From Candidatus Pseudoscillospira falkowii (GTDB lineage: Bacteria; Bacillota; Clostridia; Oscillospirales; Oscillospiraceae), in contig CAJFFX010000011.1 in the NCBI GenBank assembly GCA_904374485.1, positions 3,461 to 41,792 of the forward strand: DNA of 38,332 nucleotides. Direction: 5' to 3'. The position numbers and the translations under genes were made by a program. Position 1 is the first letter of the stretch; each line of letters starts with the position of its first letter. The notes under the pieces are model-generated. The model saw only the letters and a program-made list of their open reading frames with translations, was not told where the DNA came from and made no database searches. This document shows, piece by piece, positions 8,040 to 15,482 of this stretch.

Positions 8040-9293
8040 TTATTTCCGCCCGATGTCGGTGCGGTAATGGGCATCCTGGAAGGAAATGCCTTTCACGGCG
8101 TCGTAGGCGCGGGCGATGGCGCGCTCCAGATCCTCCGCCGTGGCAGTTACGCCCAGAACGCGGCCGCCGTTGGTGAGATAGGTGTCGCCGTCCAGCTTAG
8201 TGCCGGCGTGGTAGACGAACACATCTTCGCCCACGCTGTCCAGGCCGCTGATGGGATAGCCCTTTTTGTAGTCCAGGGGATAGCCGCCGCTGGCCATAAC
8301 GATGCAGCAGGCCGCGCCGTCTTTCCAGCGGATGTCCAGCTGGTCCAGGGTGCCGTTGGTGCAGGCGCACATGATATCCAGCAGGTCCGTATCGAGAAGA
8401 CTCAGCACCGGCTGGGTCTCGGGATCGCCGAAGCGGGAGTTGTACTCCACCACCTTGGGCCCGTCGGGGGTCAGCATCAGGCCGAAATACAGGCAGCCCT
8501 GGAAGGGCCGGCCCTCGGCGGCCATGGCGTCCACCGTGGGGCGGAAGATGGTGTCCATGCAGATCCGGGCGATCTCGGGGGTGTATTTGGGGCTGGGCGC
8601 AAAAGCGCCCATGCCGCCGGTGTTGGGGCCTTCGTCGTTGTTATAGGCCCGCTTGTGGTCCTGGGAAGAGACCATGGGGGAGAGGTGGGTCCCGTCCACA
8701 AAGCAGAGGACGGACACCTCCGGGCCGGTCATGCATTCCTCGATGACCACCCGGGCGCCGGCCTCGCCGAACTTCCGGTCGCCCATCATGGCGCGGACGG
8801 CGTCCTCGGCCTCTTCCAAGGTCTGGGCCACCACCACGCCCTTGCCCAGGGCCAGACCGTCGGCCTTGACCACGATGGGCGCGCCCTGGGCGCGGACATA
8901 GGCAAGGGCTGCGTCCATGTCGGTGAAGATCTCATATTTTGCGGTGGGGATATTGTATTTTTTCATCAGGTCCTTGGAAAAGGACTTGCTGGCCTCGATG
9001 ACGGCGGCGTTTTTACGGGGACCGAAGGCGGGAATGCCGGCCTCCGCCAGGGCGTCCACCATGCCGAGGGCCAGGGGATCGTCCGGGGCCACGACCACAT
9101 AGTCCATGGCGTTCTCTTTGGCCCAGGCCACCATGGCCTCCACGTCGGTGGCTTTGATGTCCACGCAGGCAGCTTCCGCGGCGATGCCGCCGTTGCCGGG
9201 AGCGCAGAACAGGGCGTCTACCTTGGGGCTTTTGGCCAAAGCGTGGACAATGGCGTGCTCCCGCCCGCCGCTGCCGACCACTAACACTTTCAT
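8040..9293 (-). CDS. purD: Phosphoribosylamine-glycine ligase (GAR synthetase)
   Basis: ATP-grasp enzyme for the second step of purine synthesis: phosphoribosylamine + glycine + ATP gives GAR. The 417-residue protein has the usual length. The N-terminal nucleotide-fold motif GSGGREHAI, the ATP-grasp segment VVKADGLALGKGVVVA, and FGDPETQPVL with EYNSRFGDPE near residue 290 are visible. The start is ATG at 9293 (MKVLVVGSGG); a longer frame upstream reads through repeat sequence. AAAGGAG lies about 11 nt before. It is the last pur gene of the minus-strand series, cut off from the others by a terminator-like hairpin and repeat copy B, so it may depend on readthrough or on a promoter in the repeat. 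Confidence 0.96.
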   Translation of the reverse strand: MKVLVVGSGGREHAIVHALAKSPKVDALFCAPGNGGIAAEAACVDIKATDVEAMVAWAKENAMDYVVVAPDDPLALGMVDALAEAGIPAFGPRKNAAVIEASKSFSKDLMKKYNIPTAKYEIFTDMDAALAYVRAQGAPIVVKADGLALGKGVVVAQTLEEAEDAVRAMMGDRKFGEAGARVVIEECMTGPEVSVLCFVDGTHLSPMVSSQDHKRAYNNDEGPNTGGMGAFAPSPKYTPEIARICMDTIFRPTVDAMAAEGRPFQGCLYFGLMLTPDGPKVVEYNSRFGDPETQPVLSLLDTDLLDIMCACTNGTLDQLDIRWKDGAACCIVMASGGYPLDYKKGYPISGLDSVGEDVFVYHAGTKLDGDTYLTNGGRVLGVTATAEDLERAIARAYDAVKGISFQDAHYRTDIGRK

Positions 9294-9339
9294 TGGGGGT
9301 TCAGCTCCTTTCGCCGGGCTGTCGCCCGGCACCGATTTA

Positions 9340-9408
9340 TTATTCATTGTTCATTTTTCATTCGCTCGCAGGGCGCAAGTTTGCTGTCTTGTCCATATTG
9401 CGCCCCCT
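9340..9408. repeat. Fragment of the dispersed element arm end
   Basis: The block with GCAGGGCGCAAGTTTG, CTTGTCC and TATTGCGCCCC repeats the sequence that begins again at about 9465 in copy B. It looks like a solo arm end lying next to the complete copy, upstream of purD. Confidence 0.6.
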
Positions 9409-10070
9409 CGCCGGGCTTCGCCCGGCACCTCTTCACTCTTCACTCTTCACTCTTCACTCGCAACCAGGGCGCAAGTTTGTGACCTTGTCCGTATTGCACC
9501 CCCCTCCTCTTCTTCTTTGCAAGAAGAAGAGGAGCGCCGTGCACGGTGTAGGAGAAGAAGAGGCTTTGGCGCAAACTGAGACAGTACCGTGCTTCTATAA
9601 ATGCTCCCCTGCAAGGCAGCGGCTGCTCAGCCGTTCGGTGCAAACTTGACTTGCTCCAGCGTCTCCGACCGCTCGCTCGCTGGCTGGGTGCTTGCAGTGG
9701 CCTTTTAAGTCCTCGCCATGGGAGCGCTCGAAAAGCCCGGTGTACACTGCACGTCTACAAGCGCCAGGGGAGCGACAGCGGAAAGAAAAGCAGAGGGCAT
9801 TCAGGTTTGCACCAAATTTCTGCCATGCTTGCCACATAGTGCAAGACTATCTTGTAGAAGCAAGGGTCCATCTTCGTCTGTACCCTAAGCCCCTCTTTTT
9901 CCTTTGCACCGGGCGCGGCGCGTTTCTTTTTCTCCTGCAGGGAGAAAAAGAAATGGGGGGCGCATAATGGACAAGATGGCAAGTCTATGCCTTGCAGGCG
10001 AAAAAAGTAATAGTGAAGAGTGAATAAGTGCCGCCGCGGAGCGGCGGCTAGGTGCCGGGCAAAGCCCGGC
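9409..10070. repeat. Dispersed foldback-like element, copy B (complete)
   Basis: About 660 bp between purD and the AICAR transformylase gene. Both ends carry a GCCGGGC-type hairpin and a GTGAAGA/TTCACTC tandem run. Inside these are the arm hairpins: 9504-9534 (14-bp stem, loop TGC) and 9923-9953 (13-bp stem). The left and right arms are imperfect inverted copies of each other. The centre (about 9655-9790) is present here and in copy C but shortened in copy A. No transposase or credible coding frame lies within. Confidence 0.8.
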
Positions 10071-10075
10071 AGGGG

Positions 10076-10100
10076 AAAAGGGGGAGACCGCTCCCCCTTT
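10076..10100 (-). terminator. Terminator-like hairpin after the AICAR transformylase gene
   Basis: Stem AAAGGGGGAG/CTCCCCCTTT with a 4-nt loop, followed on the minus strand by TTTT then CCCC. The T-run is short, so termination may be partial and allow readthrough to purD. Confidence 0.55.
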
Positions 10101-10107
10101 CAAATGC

Positions 10108-11286
10108 TCAGTGATGGAACAATCTCATCCCGGTAAAGCACATGACCATACGGTATTTATTGGCCGCTTCAATGACGTTGTCGTCGCGGATAGAGCCGCC
10201 GGGTTCGGCGACGTACTGCACGCCGCTTTTGCGGGCGCGCTCGATGTTGTCACCGAAGGGGAAGAACGCGTCGCTGCCCACGGTGACGCCGGTCTGGGTG
10301 GCGATCCAGGCCTTCTTTTCCTCGGCGGTCAGCGCCTCGGGCTTGACCTTGAAGGTCTGCTGCCACACGCCCTCGGCCAAGACGTCCTCATATTCATCGG
10401 AGGTGTAGATGTCGATGGCGTTGTCCCGGTCGGGGCGGCGGATGCCGTCCACAAACTGCAGCCCCAGCACCTTGGGATGCTGGCGCAGGTACCAGTTGTC
10501 AGCCTTGTTGCCGGCCAGGCGGGTGCAGTGGATCCGGCTCTGCTGGCCGGCGCCCACGCCGATGGCCTGGCCGTTTTTGACGTAGCAGACGGAGTTGGAC
10601 TGGGTGTATTTCAGGGTGATGAGGGAGACGATCATGTCGATCTTGGCCTGCTCGGGCAGGTCCTTGTTTTCGGTCACGATGTTGGAGAGCAGCTCCGCGT
10701 CGATCTTGAAATTGTTGCGGCCCTGCTCAAAGGTAATGCCGAAAACGTCCTTGTGCTCCTGCTCGGCGGGGACATAGCCCGGGTCGATCTGCACCACGTT
10801 ATAGTTGCCCTTTTTCTTGGTTTTCAGGATCGCCAGGGCCTCGTCGGTGTAGCCGGGGGCGATGATGCCGTCGGAGACTTCAGCCTTGAGGTAGGCCGCG
10901 GTGGCGGCGTCGCAGATGTCGCTGAGGGCGGCCCAGTCGCCGTAGGAGCACAGGCGGTCGGCACCCCGGGCGCGGATGTAGGCGCAGGCGATGGGGGAGA
11001 GCTCTGCGTTGTCCTCCACGAAATAGATCTTCTTGTCTACGTCGCTGAGGGGCAGGCCCACGGCGGCGCCGGCGGGGGAGACGTGTTTGAAAGACGCGGC
11101 GGCGGGCAGGCCCGTGGCCTCCTTCAGTTCCTTCACCAGCTGCCAGGAGTTGAAGGCGTCCAGGAAGTTGATATAGCCGGGCTTGCCGTTGAGGACGGTG
11201 ATGGGCAGGTCGGAGCCGTCCTTCATATAAATGCGGGAGGGCTTCTGGTTGGGGTTGCAGCCGTATTTCAGTTCCAGTTCGTTCAC
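10108..11286 (-). CDS. purH: Freestanding AICAR transformylase (no IMP cyclohydrolase domain)
   Basis: Converts AICAR plus 10-formyl-THF to FAICAR, the penultimate step to IMP. The protein of about 392 residues contains only the AICAR-transformylase part (LKYGCNPNQKP, ASFKHVSPAGAA, GQQSRIHCTRLAGNKAD, DAFFPFGDNIERA, GGSIRDDNVI). The MGS-like cyclohydrolase domain of normal bifunctional PurH (about 520 residues) is missing. Known family facts: Lys-His in FKHVSPAG and His in RIHC are catalytic. I chose GTG at 11286 because the upstream ATG at 11298 overlaps the AAAGGA site; that longer start would add four residues. The ring-closing partner is the PurO domain encoded just upstream. Confidence 0.93.
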   Translation of the reverse strand: MNELELKYGCNPNQKPSRIYMKDGSDLPITVLNGKPGYINFLDAFNSWQLVKELKEATGLPAAASFKHVSPAGAAVGLPLSDVDKKIYFVEDNAELSPIACAYIRARGADRLCSYGDWAALSDICDAATAAYLKAEVSDGIIAPGYTDEALAILKTKKKGNYNVVQIDPGYVPAEQEHKDVFGITFEQGRNNFKIDAELLSNIVTENKDLPEQAKIDMIVSLITLKYTQSNSVCYVKNGQAIGVGAGQQSRIHCTRLAGNKADNWYLRQHPKVLGLQFVDGIRRPDRDNAIDIYTSDEYEDVLAEGVWQQTFKVKPEALTAEEKKAWIATQTGVTVGSDAFFPFGDNIERARKSGVQYVAEPGGSIRDDNVIEAANKYRMVMCFTGMRLFHH

Positions 11287-11373
11287 GGAAAGACACATCC
11301 TTTCAAAAATTTTCCGGGGCCGCTTTTCTGAGCGCCGCCCGGGCGCTGTGCCGCATTGTTTGAAAACGGCGGT

Positions 11374-12732
11374 TCAGACGTTCTTGTTGTAGATCAGGCT
11401 TTCGGCCTGGCTGCTTGCAAGGTCGATATAGCGCACGAAGAGGGAGACCTTGTTGTCCTCGTTCAGCGCATTCCAAAGCATGGCGCCGAAAGCGTCGATG
11501 TCGCCTTCGATCTTCACGGTCTTGGGCTCGCCCTCAAAGGAGGGCAGGGGATTGCCGTCGCCCTGATAGGTGGAGATGAAGTGGCCCTCGCCGGCTTTGG
11601 GGGCGGCGTACTCATAGAAGAAGCGCTGGCAGGAGGAGGGATCGCCGTGGTCGCTCTTGAGGATGGAGAGCATATAGCTGCCGTCCTTCTCTACGACGCC
11701 GGAGATGCGGGGGGTGTAATTGGGGGCGTCGGGCTCAAATTCGCGCTGGAGCAGGGCATGGCGATAGCAATGGCCGGCCAGCAGGGAATCGCGGATGGTG
11801 TCCGTCTGGTCGCCGTTGGTGACGACAGTCCGCTCGCCCACCACGCGGACGGGGTGGTAGATGATCAGGCTGGGGTCCTCCACCTTGAAAGGGTCGAAAG
11901 CCTCGGTCTGGATGCCGTCCTCGGTCTCGGTGAAGACGCGGTTGCGGGAATTGGCGCTGCGGCCCATGATCCAATAGGCGATGACCGCGCTCTTGTTGTC
12001 GGCGCTGCGGCCCAGGATGATGCCGCGGCCGGGATAGCTGTTGTTTTCCAGTTCCTTCTGAATATCGATCATGTGGGGATGCTCCTTTTCTTCTTGTTTC
12101 TCCGCCGCCGGCAGGATGCGGACGATGCGGCCCTCCACGGAAAGGCGGTCCTGGCAGAAGAGACTCACGGCCTGGGGGAGCAGCTTCCATTCGGCCTGCT
12201 CCATGACGCGCTTTTGCAGGATCTCCGGCGTGTCGCCCTCCTCGATGGCCACGGCCTTCTGGAGGATGATGGGGCCGGCGTCGGCCTCGGCGGAGACGAA
12301 GTGGACCGTGGCGCCGGTGAGTTTCACGCCGTATTCCAGGGCCTTTTCGTGAACCTTCAGCCCATAGAATCCGTCGCCGCAGAAGGAGGGGATCAGGGCC
12401 GGGTGGATGTTGATGATGCGGTTTTCATAGCGGTCGATAAAGGCGGGGGAGAGGATATAGAGGAAGCCCGCCAGGACGATCAAATCGGCGCGCAGGTCCT
12501 CCAGTTTGTCGAGCAGAGCCTGCGTGAAGGCTTCGCGGCTTTCATACGCTTTGCGGTCCACCACGCAGCCGGGCACGCCGGCTTTGGCGGCCCGCTCCAG
12601 GGCGAAGGCCCCAGGGGTGGAGGAAAGGACGGCGGTGATTTTGCCGCCCTGGATCTCCCCGCGCGCCTGGGCGTCCAGCAGGGCCTGCAGATTCGTGCCG
12701 CCGCCGGATACAAGGACAACGATGTTTTTCAT
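11374..12732 (-). CDS. purN: GAR transformylase fused to archaeal-type IMP cyclohydrolase (PurN-PurO)
   Basis: One 452-codon frame with two enzymes. Residues 1 to about 200 are PurN, which formylates GAR with 10-formyl-THF: VLVSGGGTNLQALL, the NIHPALIPSF motif with catalytic Asn and His, and EADAGPIIL with the catalytic Asp. After a Glu/Lys-rich link, residues 221-452 match the PurO-type IMP cyclohydrolase family (PGRGIILGRS, YWIMGRSANSRNRVF, HPVRVVG), which closes FAICAR to IMP. An in-frame ATG at 12072 with AAGGAG 9 nt upstream sits exactly at the junction, so a separate PurO may also be made. It starts 3 nt after the purM stop, implying coupling, and lies 87 nt before the AICAR transformylase start. 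Confidence 0.92.
   Translation of the reverse strand: MKNIVVLVSGGGTNLQALLDAQARGEIQGGKITAVLSSTPGAFALERAAKAGVPGCVVDRKAYESREAFTQALLDKLEDLRADLIVLAGFLYILSPAFIDRYENRIINIHPALIPSFCGDGFYGLKVHEKALEYGVKLTGATVHFVSAEADAGPIILQKAVAIEEGDTPEILQKRVMEQAEWKLLPQAVSLFCQDRLSVEGRIVRILPAAEKQEEKEHPHMIDIQKELENNSYPGRGIILGRSADNKSAVIAYWIMGRSANSRNRVFTETEDGIQTEAFDPFKVEDPSLIIYHPVRVVGERTVVTNGDQTDTIRDSLLAGHCYRHALLQREFEPDAPNYTPRISGVVEKDGSYMLSILKSDHGDPSSCQRFFYEYAAPKAGEGHFISTYQGDGNPLPSFEGEPKTVKIEGDIDAFGAMLWNALNEDNKVSLFVRYIDLASSQAESLIYNKNV
12070..12087 (-). promoter_or_regulatory. Internal ribosome binding site and ATG at the PurN-PurO junction
   Basis: AAGGAG at 12087-12082, a 9-nt spacer, then ATG at 12072-12070, in frame with the long frame. 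Initiation here would give a free PurO of 232 residues starting MIDIQKELEN, the natural beginning of that family. Confidence 0.6.
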
Positions 12733-12735
12733 GGC

Positions 12736-13779
12736 TTACTTCACCACCACCGCGTCGGCCCCTTCGGTGACGACGCCCAGGTGGCAGACGGTCTCGCCGC
12801 TGCCGGCAAGCAGATCCATGGCCTTGTCCGCCTGATCGGCGGGCACGGCCAGCACCATGCCGATGCCCATGTTGAAGGTATTGTACATATCCCGCATGGG
12901 GATGCTCCCGACCTCGGAGAGCAGCTTGAAGATCTCCGGGAGCACGTAGGCGGAGGTGTCGATCTCGGCGCAGAGGCCTTCTTTCATCATGCGGGGCACG
13001 TTTTCATAGAAACCGCCGCCGGTGATGTGGGAAATGCCGTGGATGGCGACGCCCTCGTCCAGCAGACGGAGCACGCTCTTGACGTAGATTTTTGTGGGGG
13101 TGATGAGCACTTCGCCCAGGGGCTTTCCCAGCCGGTCCGCGTAGCGGTTCAAAACCTCCGGGTCCGCGTCGATATCGAACACCTTGCGGATCAGGGAGAA
13201 CCCGTTGGAATGGCAGCCGGAGGAGGCCAGGCCGATGAGGACGTCGCCCGCTTCCATGGCGCTGCTGTCGAGCATTTTGCTCTTTTCCACCACGCCGGTG
13301 GAATAGCCCGCCAGGTCGTATTCATTTTCGGGGTAGATGCCGGGCATTTCGGCGGTCTCGCCGCCGATGAGGGCGCAGCCGGCCTGCTTGCAGCCCTCGG
13401 CCACGCCGCGGACGATCTCGGCGGTGCGCTCCGGCACGTTCTTGCCCATGGCCATATAGTCCAGGAAGAACAGGGGCTTTGCGCCGCCGCAGATGATGTC
13501 GTTGACGCACATGGCTACGCAGTCGACGCCCACGGTGTCGTGCTTGTCCATCAGATACGCCAGCTTCAGCTTGGTGCCCACGCCGTCGGTGCCGGAGACG
13601 AGGACGGGCTCGGTGTAGCCGGCGGGGAGCTGGAAGCAGCCGCCGAAGCCCCCCAGCGTGCCGATGACGCCGGGGATATAGGTGGCTTCCACCATGGGTT
13701 TGATCAGGTTGTTGGACGCATAGCCGGCGGTGACGTCCACGCCGGCGGCCGCGTAGCTGTCGCTTTTGGAAATACTCAT
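12736..13779 (-). CDS. purM: Phosphoribosylformylglycinamidine cyclo-ligase (AIR synthetase)
   Basis: ATP-dependent ring closure of FGAM to AIR in cytosolic purine synthesis. The protein has 347 residues, the normal length. Visible motifs are the N-terminal SYAAAGVDV, GTDGVGTKLKLA, the cofactor loop DCVAMCVNDI, GGETAEMPG and ITGGGFYENVPR. It is 42 nt downstream of purC and 3 nt upstream of purN in one minus-strand operon. The genes for PurF, PurL/Q/S and PurB are not in the window. Confidence 0.97.
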   Translation of the reverse strand: MSISKSDSYAAAGVDVTAGYASNNLIKPMVEATYIPGVIGTLGGFGGCFQLPAGYTEPVLVSGTDGVGTKLKLAYLMDKHDTVGVDCVAMCVNDIICGGAKPLFFLDYMAMGKNVPERTAEIVRGVAEGCKQAGCALIGGETAEMPGIYPENEYDLAGYSTGVVEKSKMLDSSAMEAGDVLIGLASSGCHSNGFSLIRKVFDIDADPEVLNRYADRLGKPLGEVLITPTKIYVKSVLRLLDEGVAIHGISHITGGGFYENVPRMMKEGLCAEIDTSAYVLPEIFKLLSEVGSIPMRDMYNTFNMGIGMVLAVPADQADKAMDLLAGSGETVCHLGVVTEGADAVVVK

Positions 13780-13821
13780 GAAAAAACGGCTCCTCTCATT
13801 TCGTGATGCGCGGTGCGGGGA

Positions 13822-14532
13822 TCACTTGCCGAACACGCGGCGCATGATCTCCTGATAGGCGTCCTCCACGCCGCCCATATCGCGGCGGAAGCGGTCCTTG
13901 TCCAGCTTTTCGCCGGTCTTGCTGTCCCACAGGCGGCAGGTGTCGGGGCTGATCTCGTCGGCCAGGACGATCTTGCCGTCGGAGGTCTTGCCGAACTCCA
14001 GCTTGAAGTCCACCAGAGTGACGCCCACCTCGGCGAAGAAAGCTTTGAGCACGTCGTTGACCTTGAAGGCCATGGCGATGATCTGGTCGATCTCCTCCTG
14101 GGTGGCCAGGCCCAGGGCCAGGGCATGGTAGTGGTTCAGCAGGGGATCGTCCAGGGGATCGCTCTTATAGGAGAACTCCACCGTGGGGGCCTTGAACACG
14201 ATGCCCTCTTCCACGCCGTAGCGCTTGGCGAAGGAACCGGCGGAAATATTGCGGATGATGACTTCCAAGGGCACGATGGTGACCTTTTTCACCACGGTCT
14301 CCCGGTCGGAGATCTCCTCGACGAAGTGGGTGGGCACACCCTCTTTTTCCAGCTGCTGCATCAGGTAATTGGTCAGCTTGTTGTTGATGACGCCCTTGCC
14401 GACGATGGTGCCCTTCTTGGCGCCGTTGAACGCGGTGGCGTCGTCCTTGTAGTCCACGATCACCAGATCCGGATCGTCGGTGGCAAAAACTTTTTTTGCT
14501 TTTCCTTCATAGAGCTGTTCGAGTTTTTTCAT
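13822..14532 (-). CDS. purC: SAICAR synthetase
   Basis: Phosphoribosylaminoimidazole-succinocarboxamide synthase joins CAIR and aspartate using ATP. The 236 residues match the short bacterial form. The N-terminal [10 protein letters not shown], the central [31 protein letters not shown] segment and [11 protein letters not shown] are present. AAAGGA precedes the ATG by about 10 nt. The gap to purE (122 nt) holds a fragment of the dispersed element. Confidence 0.97.
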   Translation of the reverse strand: MKKLEQLYEGKAKKVFATDDPDLVIVDYKDDATAFNGAKKGTIVGKGVINNKLTNYLMQQLEKEGVPTHFVEEISDRETVVKKVTIVPLEVIIRNISAGSFAKRYGVEEGIVFKAPTVEFSYKSDPLDDPLLNHYHALALGLATQEEIDQIIAMAFKVNDVLKAFFAEVGVTLVDFKLEFGKTSDGKIVLADEISPDTCRLWDSKTGEKLDKDRFRRDMGGVEDAYQEIMRRVFGK

Positions 14533-14577
14533 AACGGTAACATCCTTTCGGTTTTTTTATATCGTCTCTTTGGTGGT

Positions 14578-14653
14578 TCTTTTGTTGGCGGGATGCAAGT
14601 TTGCGACCTTGGCCGAAATGCGCCCCCCGTCGGGCCGTTCGGCCCGGCGAAAC
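14578..14653. repeat. Fragment of the dispersed element arm end between purE and purC
   Basis: GGGATGCAAGTTTGCGACCTTG, CGAAATGCGCCCCCC and a following GGGCCGTTCGGCCC hairpin resemble the left arm end of copy B at about 9465-9503. The hairpin has no T-run, so it is not an obvious terminator. The purE-purC gap is otherwise featureless. Confidence 0.5.
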
Positions 14654-14654
14654 C

Positions 14655-15143
14655 TCAGACCTCAGCCTGAAGTTTTGCCTCCTTTTCGGCGATCTGCTGC
14701 GCCATCTGGATGCGGGCGGCGTCCAGTTTGGCGGCGAGGTCCGCGTCTTCCACAGCCAGGATCTGGGCGGCCAGAACGGCGGCGTTCTTGGCGCCGTTCA
14801 GGGCTACGGTGGCCACGGGGATGCCGCTGGGCATCTGCACGGTGGCCAGCAGTGCGTCCAGACCGTCCATGGCGCCGCCCTTCATGGGAATGCCGATGAC
14901 AGGCAGCGTGGTGTTGGCGGCGAAGGCACCGGCCAGATGGGCGGCCATGCCCGCGGCGCAGATGATGGCGCCAAAGCCGTTTTCCCGGGCGCCTTTGGCA
15001 AATTCTGCGGCCTGGGCGGGCGTGCGGTGGGCGCTGAGGATATGGGCTTCATAGGGGATGCCGAACTCTTTGAGCTGGGCGCAGGCGGCCTTGACGACGG
15101 GCCAGTCGCTGTCGGACCCCATGATCACGGCAACTTTTTTCAT
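14655..15143 (-). CDS. purE: N5-carboxyaminoimidazole ribonucleotide mutase
   Basis: Converts N5-CAIR to CAIR (class I PurE, normally working with PurK, not seen here). The 162-residue protein starts at ATG 15143 ([16 protein letters not shown]), placed by AAGGAGG about 10 nt upstream; a longer frame upstream has no site. The signature GSDSDWPV, the ILSAHRTP loop with the catalytic His, and [10 protein letters not shown] are all present. It is the first enzyme gene of the operon and is preceded by a small ORF and a hairpin that may control entry. Confidence 0.97.
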   Translation of the reverse strand: MKKVAVIMGSDSDWPVVKAACAQLKEFGIPYEAHILSAHRTPAQAAEFAKGARENGFGAIICAAGMAAHLAGAFAANTTLPVIGIPMKGGAMDGLDALLATVQMPSGIPVATVALNGAKNAAVLAAQILAVEDADLAAKLDAARIQMAQQIAEKEAKLQAEV

Positions 15144-15219
15144 TTTGATCGTTCCTCCTTGGCGTGTATCGAGCGGATAAACTTTGGCGGAAGGGAAGGC
15201 GCGCAGCCGGGCAAAACGC

Positions 15220-15250
15220 AAAAAGTGCAGACCGCGCTGCGGTCTGCACT
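15220..15250 (-). terminator. Terminator or attenuator hairpin before purE
   Basis: Perfect 12-bp stem AGTGCAGACCGC/GCGGTCTGCACT with a 3-nt loop, followed on the minus strand by a five-T run that begins with the last base of the stem. It lies 7 nt after the small-ORF stop and about 75 nt before purE. I see no clear second promoter between it and purE, so purE may depend on readthrough. Confidence 0.75.
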
Positions 15251-15257
15251 GGGGCTG

Positions 15258-15329
15258 TTATTGCTTGCCGAATGCGGGCATGAAGCGGCCTTCGTTCTTG
15301 CCGGGATGTGCAAAAAACGAGTGCTTCAT
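15258..15329 (-). CDS. Small ORF of 23 codons upstream of purE (leader peptide or small protein)
   Basis: ATG at 15329 with GGGAGGG 7 nt upstream, 23 sense codons, TAA at 15260-15258. The peptide begins MKHSFFAHPGKNEG and ends in FGKQ; it is basic, with several His, Phe and Gly residues, and has no family I recognise. It is bracketed by a promoter (15362-15390) and a terminator-like hairpin (15220-15250). It may be a regulatory leader of the pur operon or an independent small gene. The run of codons shows no purine-specific signal that I can identify. Confidence 0.5.
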   Translation of the reverse strand: MKHSFFAHPGKNEGRFMPAFGKQ

Positions 15330-15361
15330 GGAACTTCCCTCCCATCCTAAACTTCTCCTTT

Positions 15362-15390
15362 ATAGTATAAGAATCGCAAAGGAAATGCAA
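15362..15390 (-). promoter_or_regulatory. Promoter for the small ORF and pur operon
   Basis: On the minus strand, TTGCAT at 15390-15385 and TACTAT at 15367-15362 with a 17-nt spacer. An overlapping TATACT (15369-15364) gives a 15-nt spacer. It lies about 33 nt before the small-ORF ATG. Confidence 0.6.
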
Positions 15391-15482
15391 GGGGGTTTTT
15401 ACACTTCGTGTACCTTGACAAGGGGGCGGGCGCAAACGGCGGCGGCTTTTGTCGATTATTGCTTGATTTGCCGCCTGCCGCG

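Noticed and set aside
11356..13806. 816-codon plus-strand frame opposite the pur genes
   Set aside because: Antisense shadow of purM and purN-purO; no start site and biased His/Asp/Gly composition.
14633..14652. Terminator between purE and purC
   Set aside because: The GGGCCGTTCGGCCC hairpin has no T-run on the minus strand and lies inside the element fragment.
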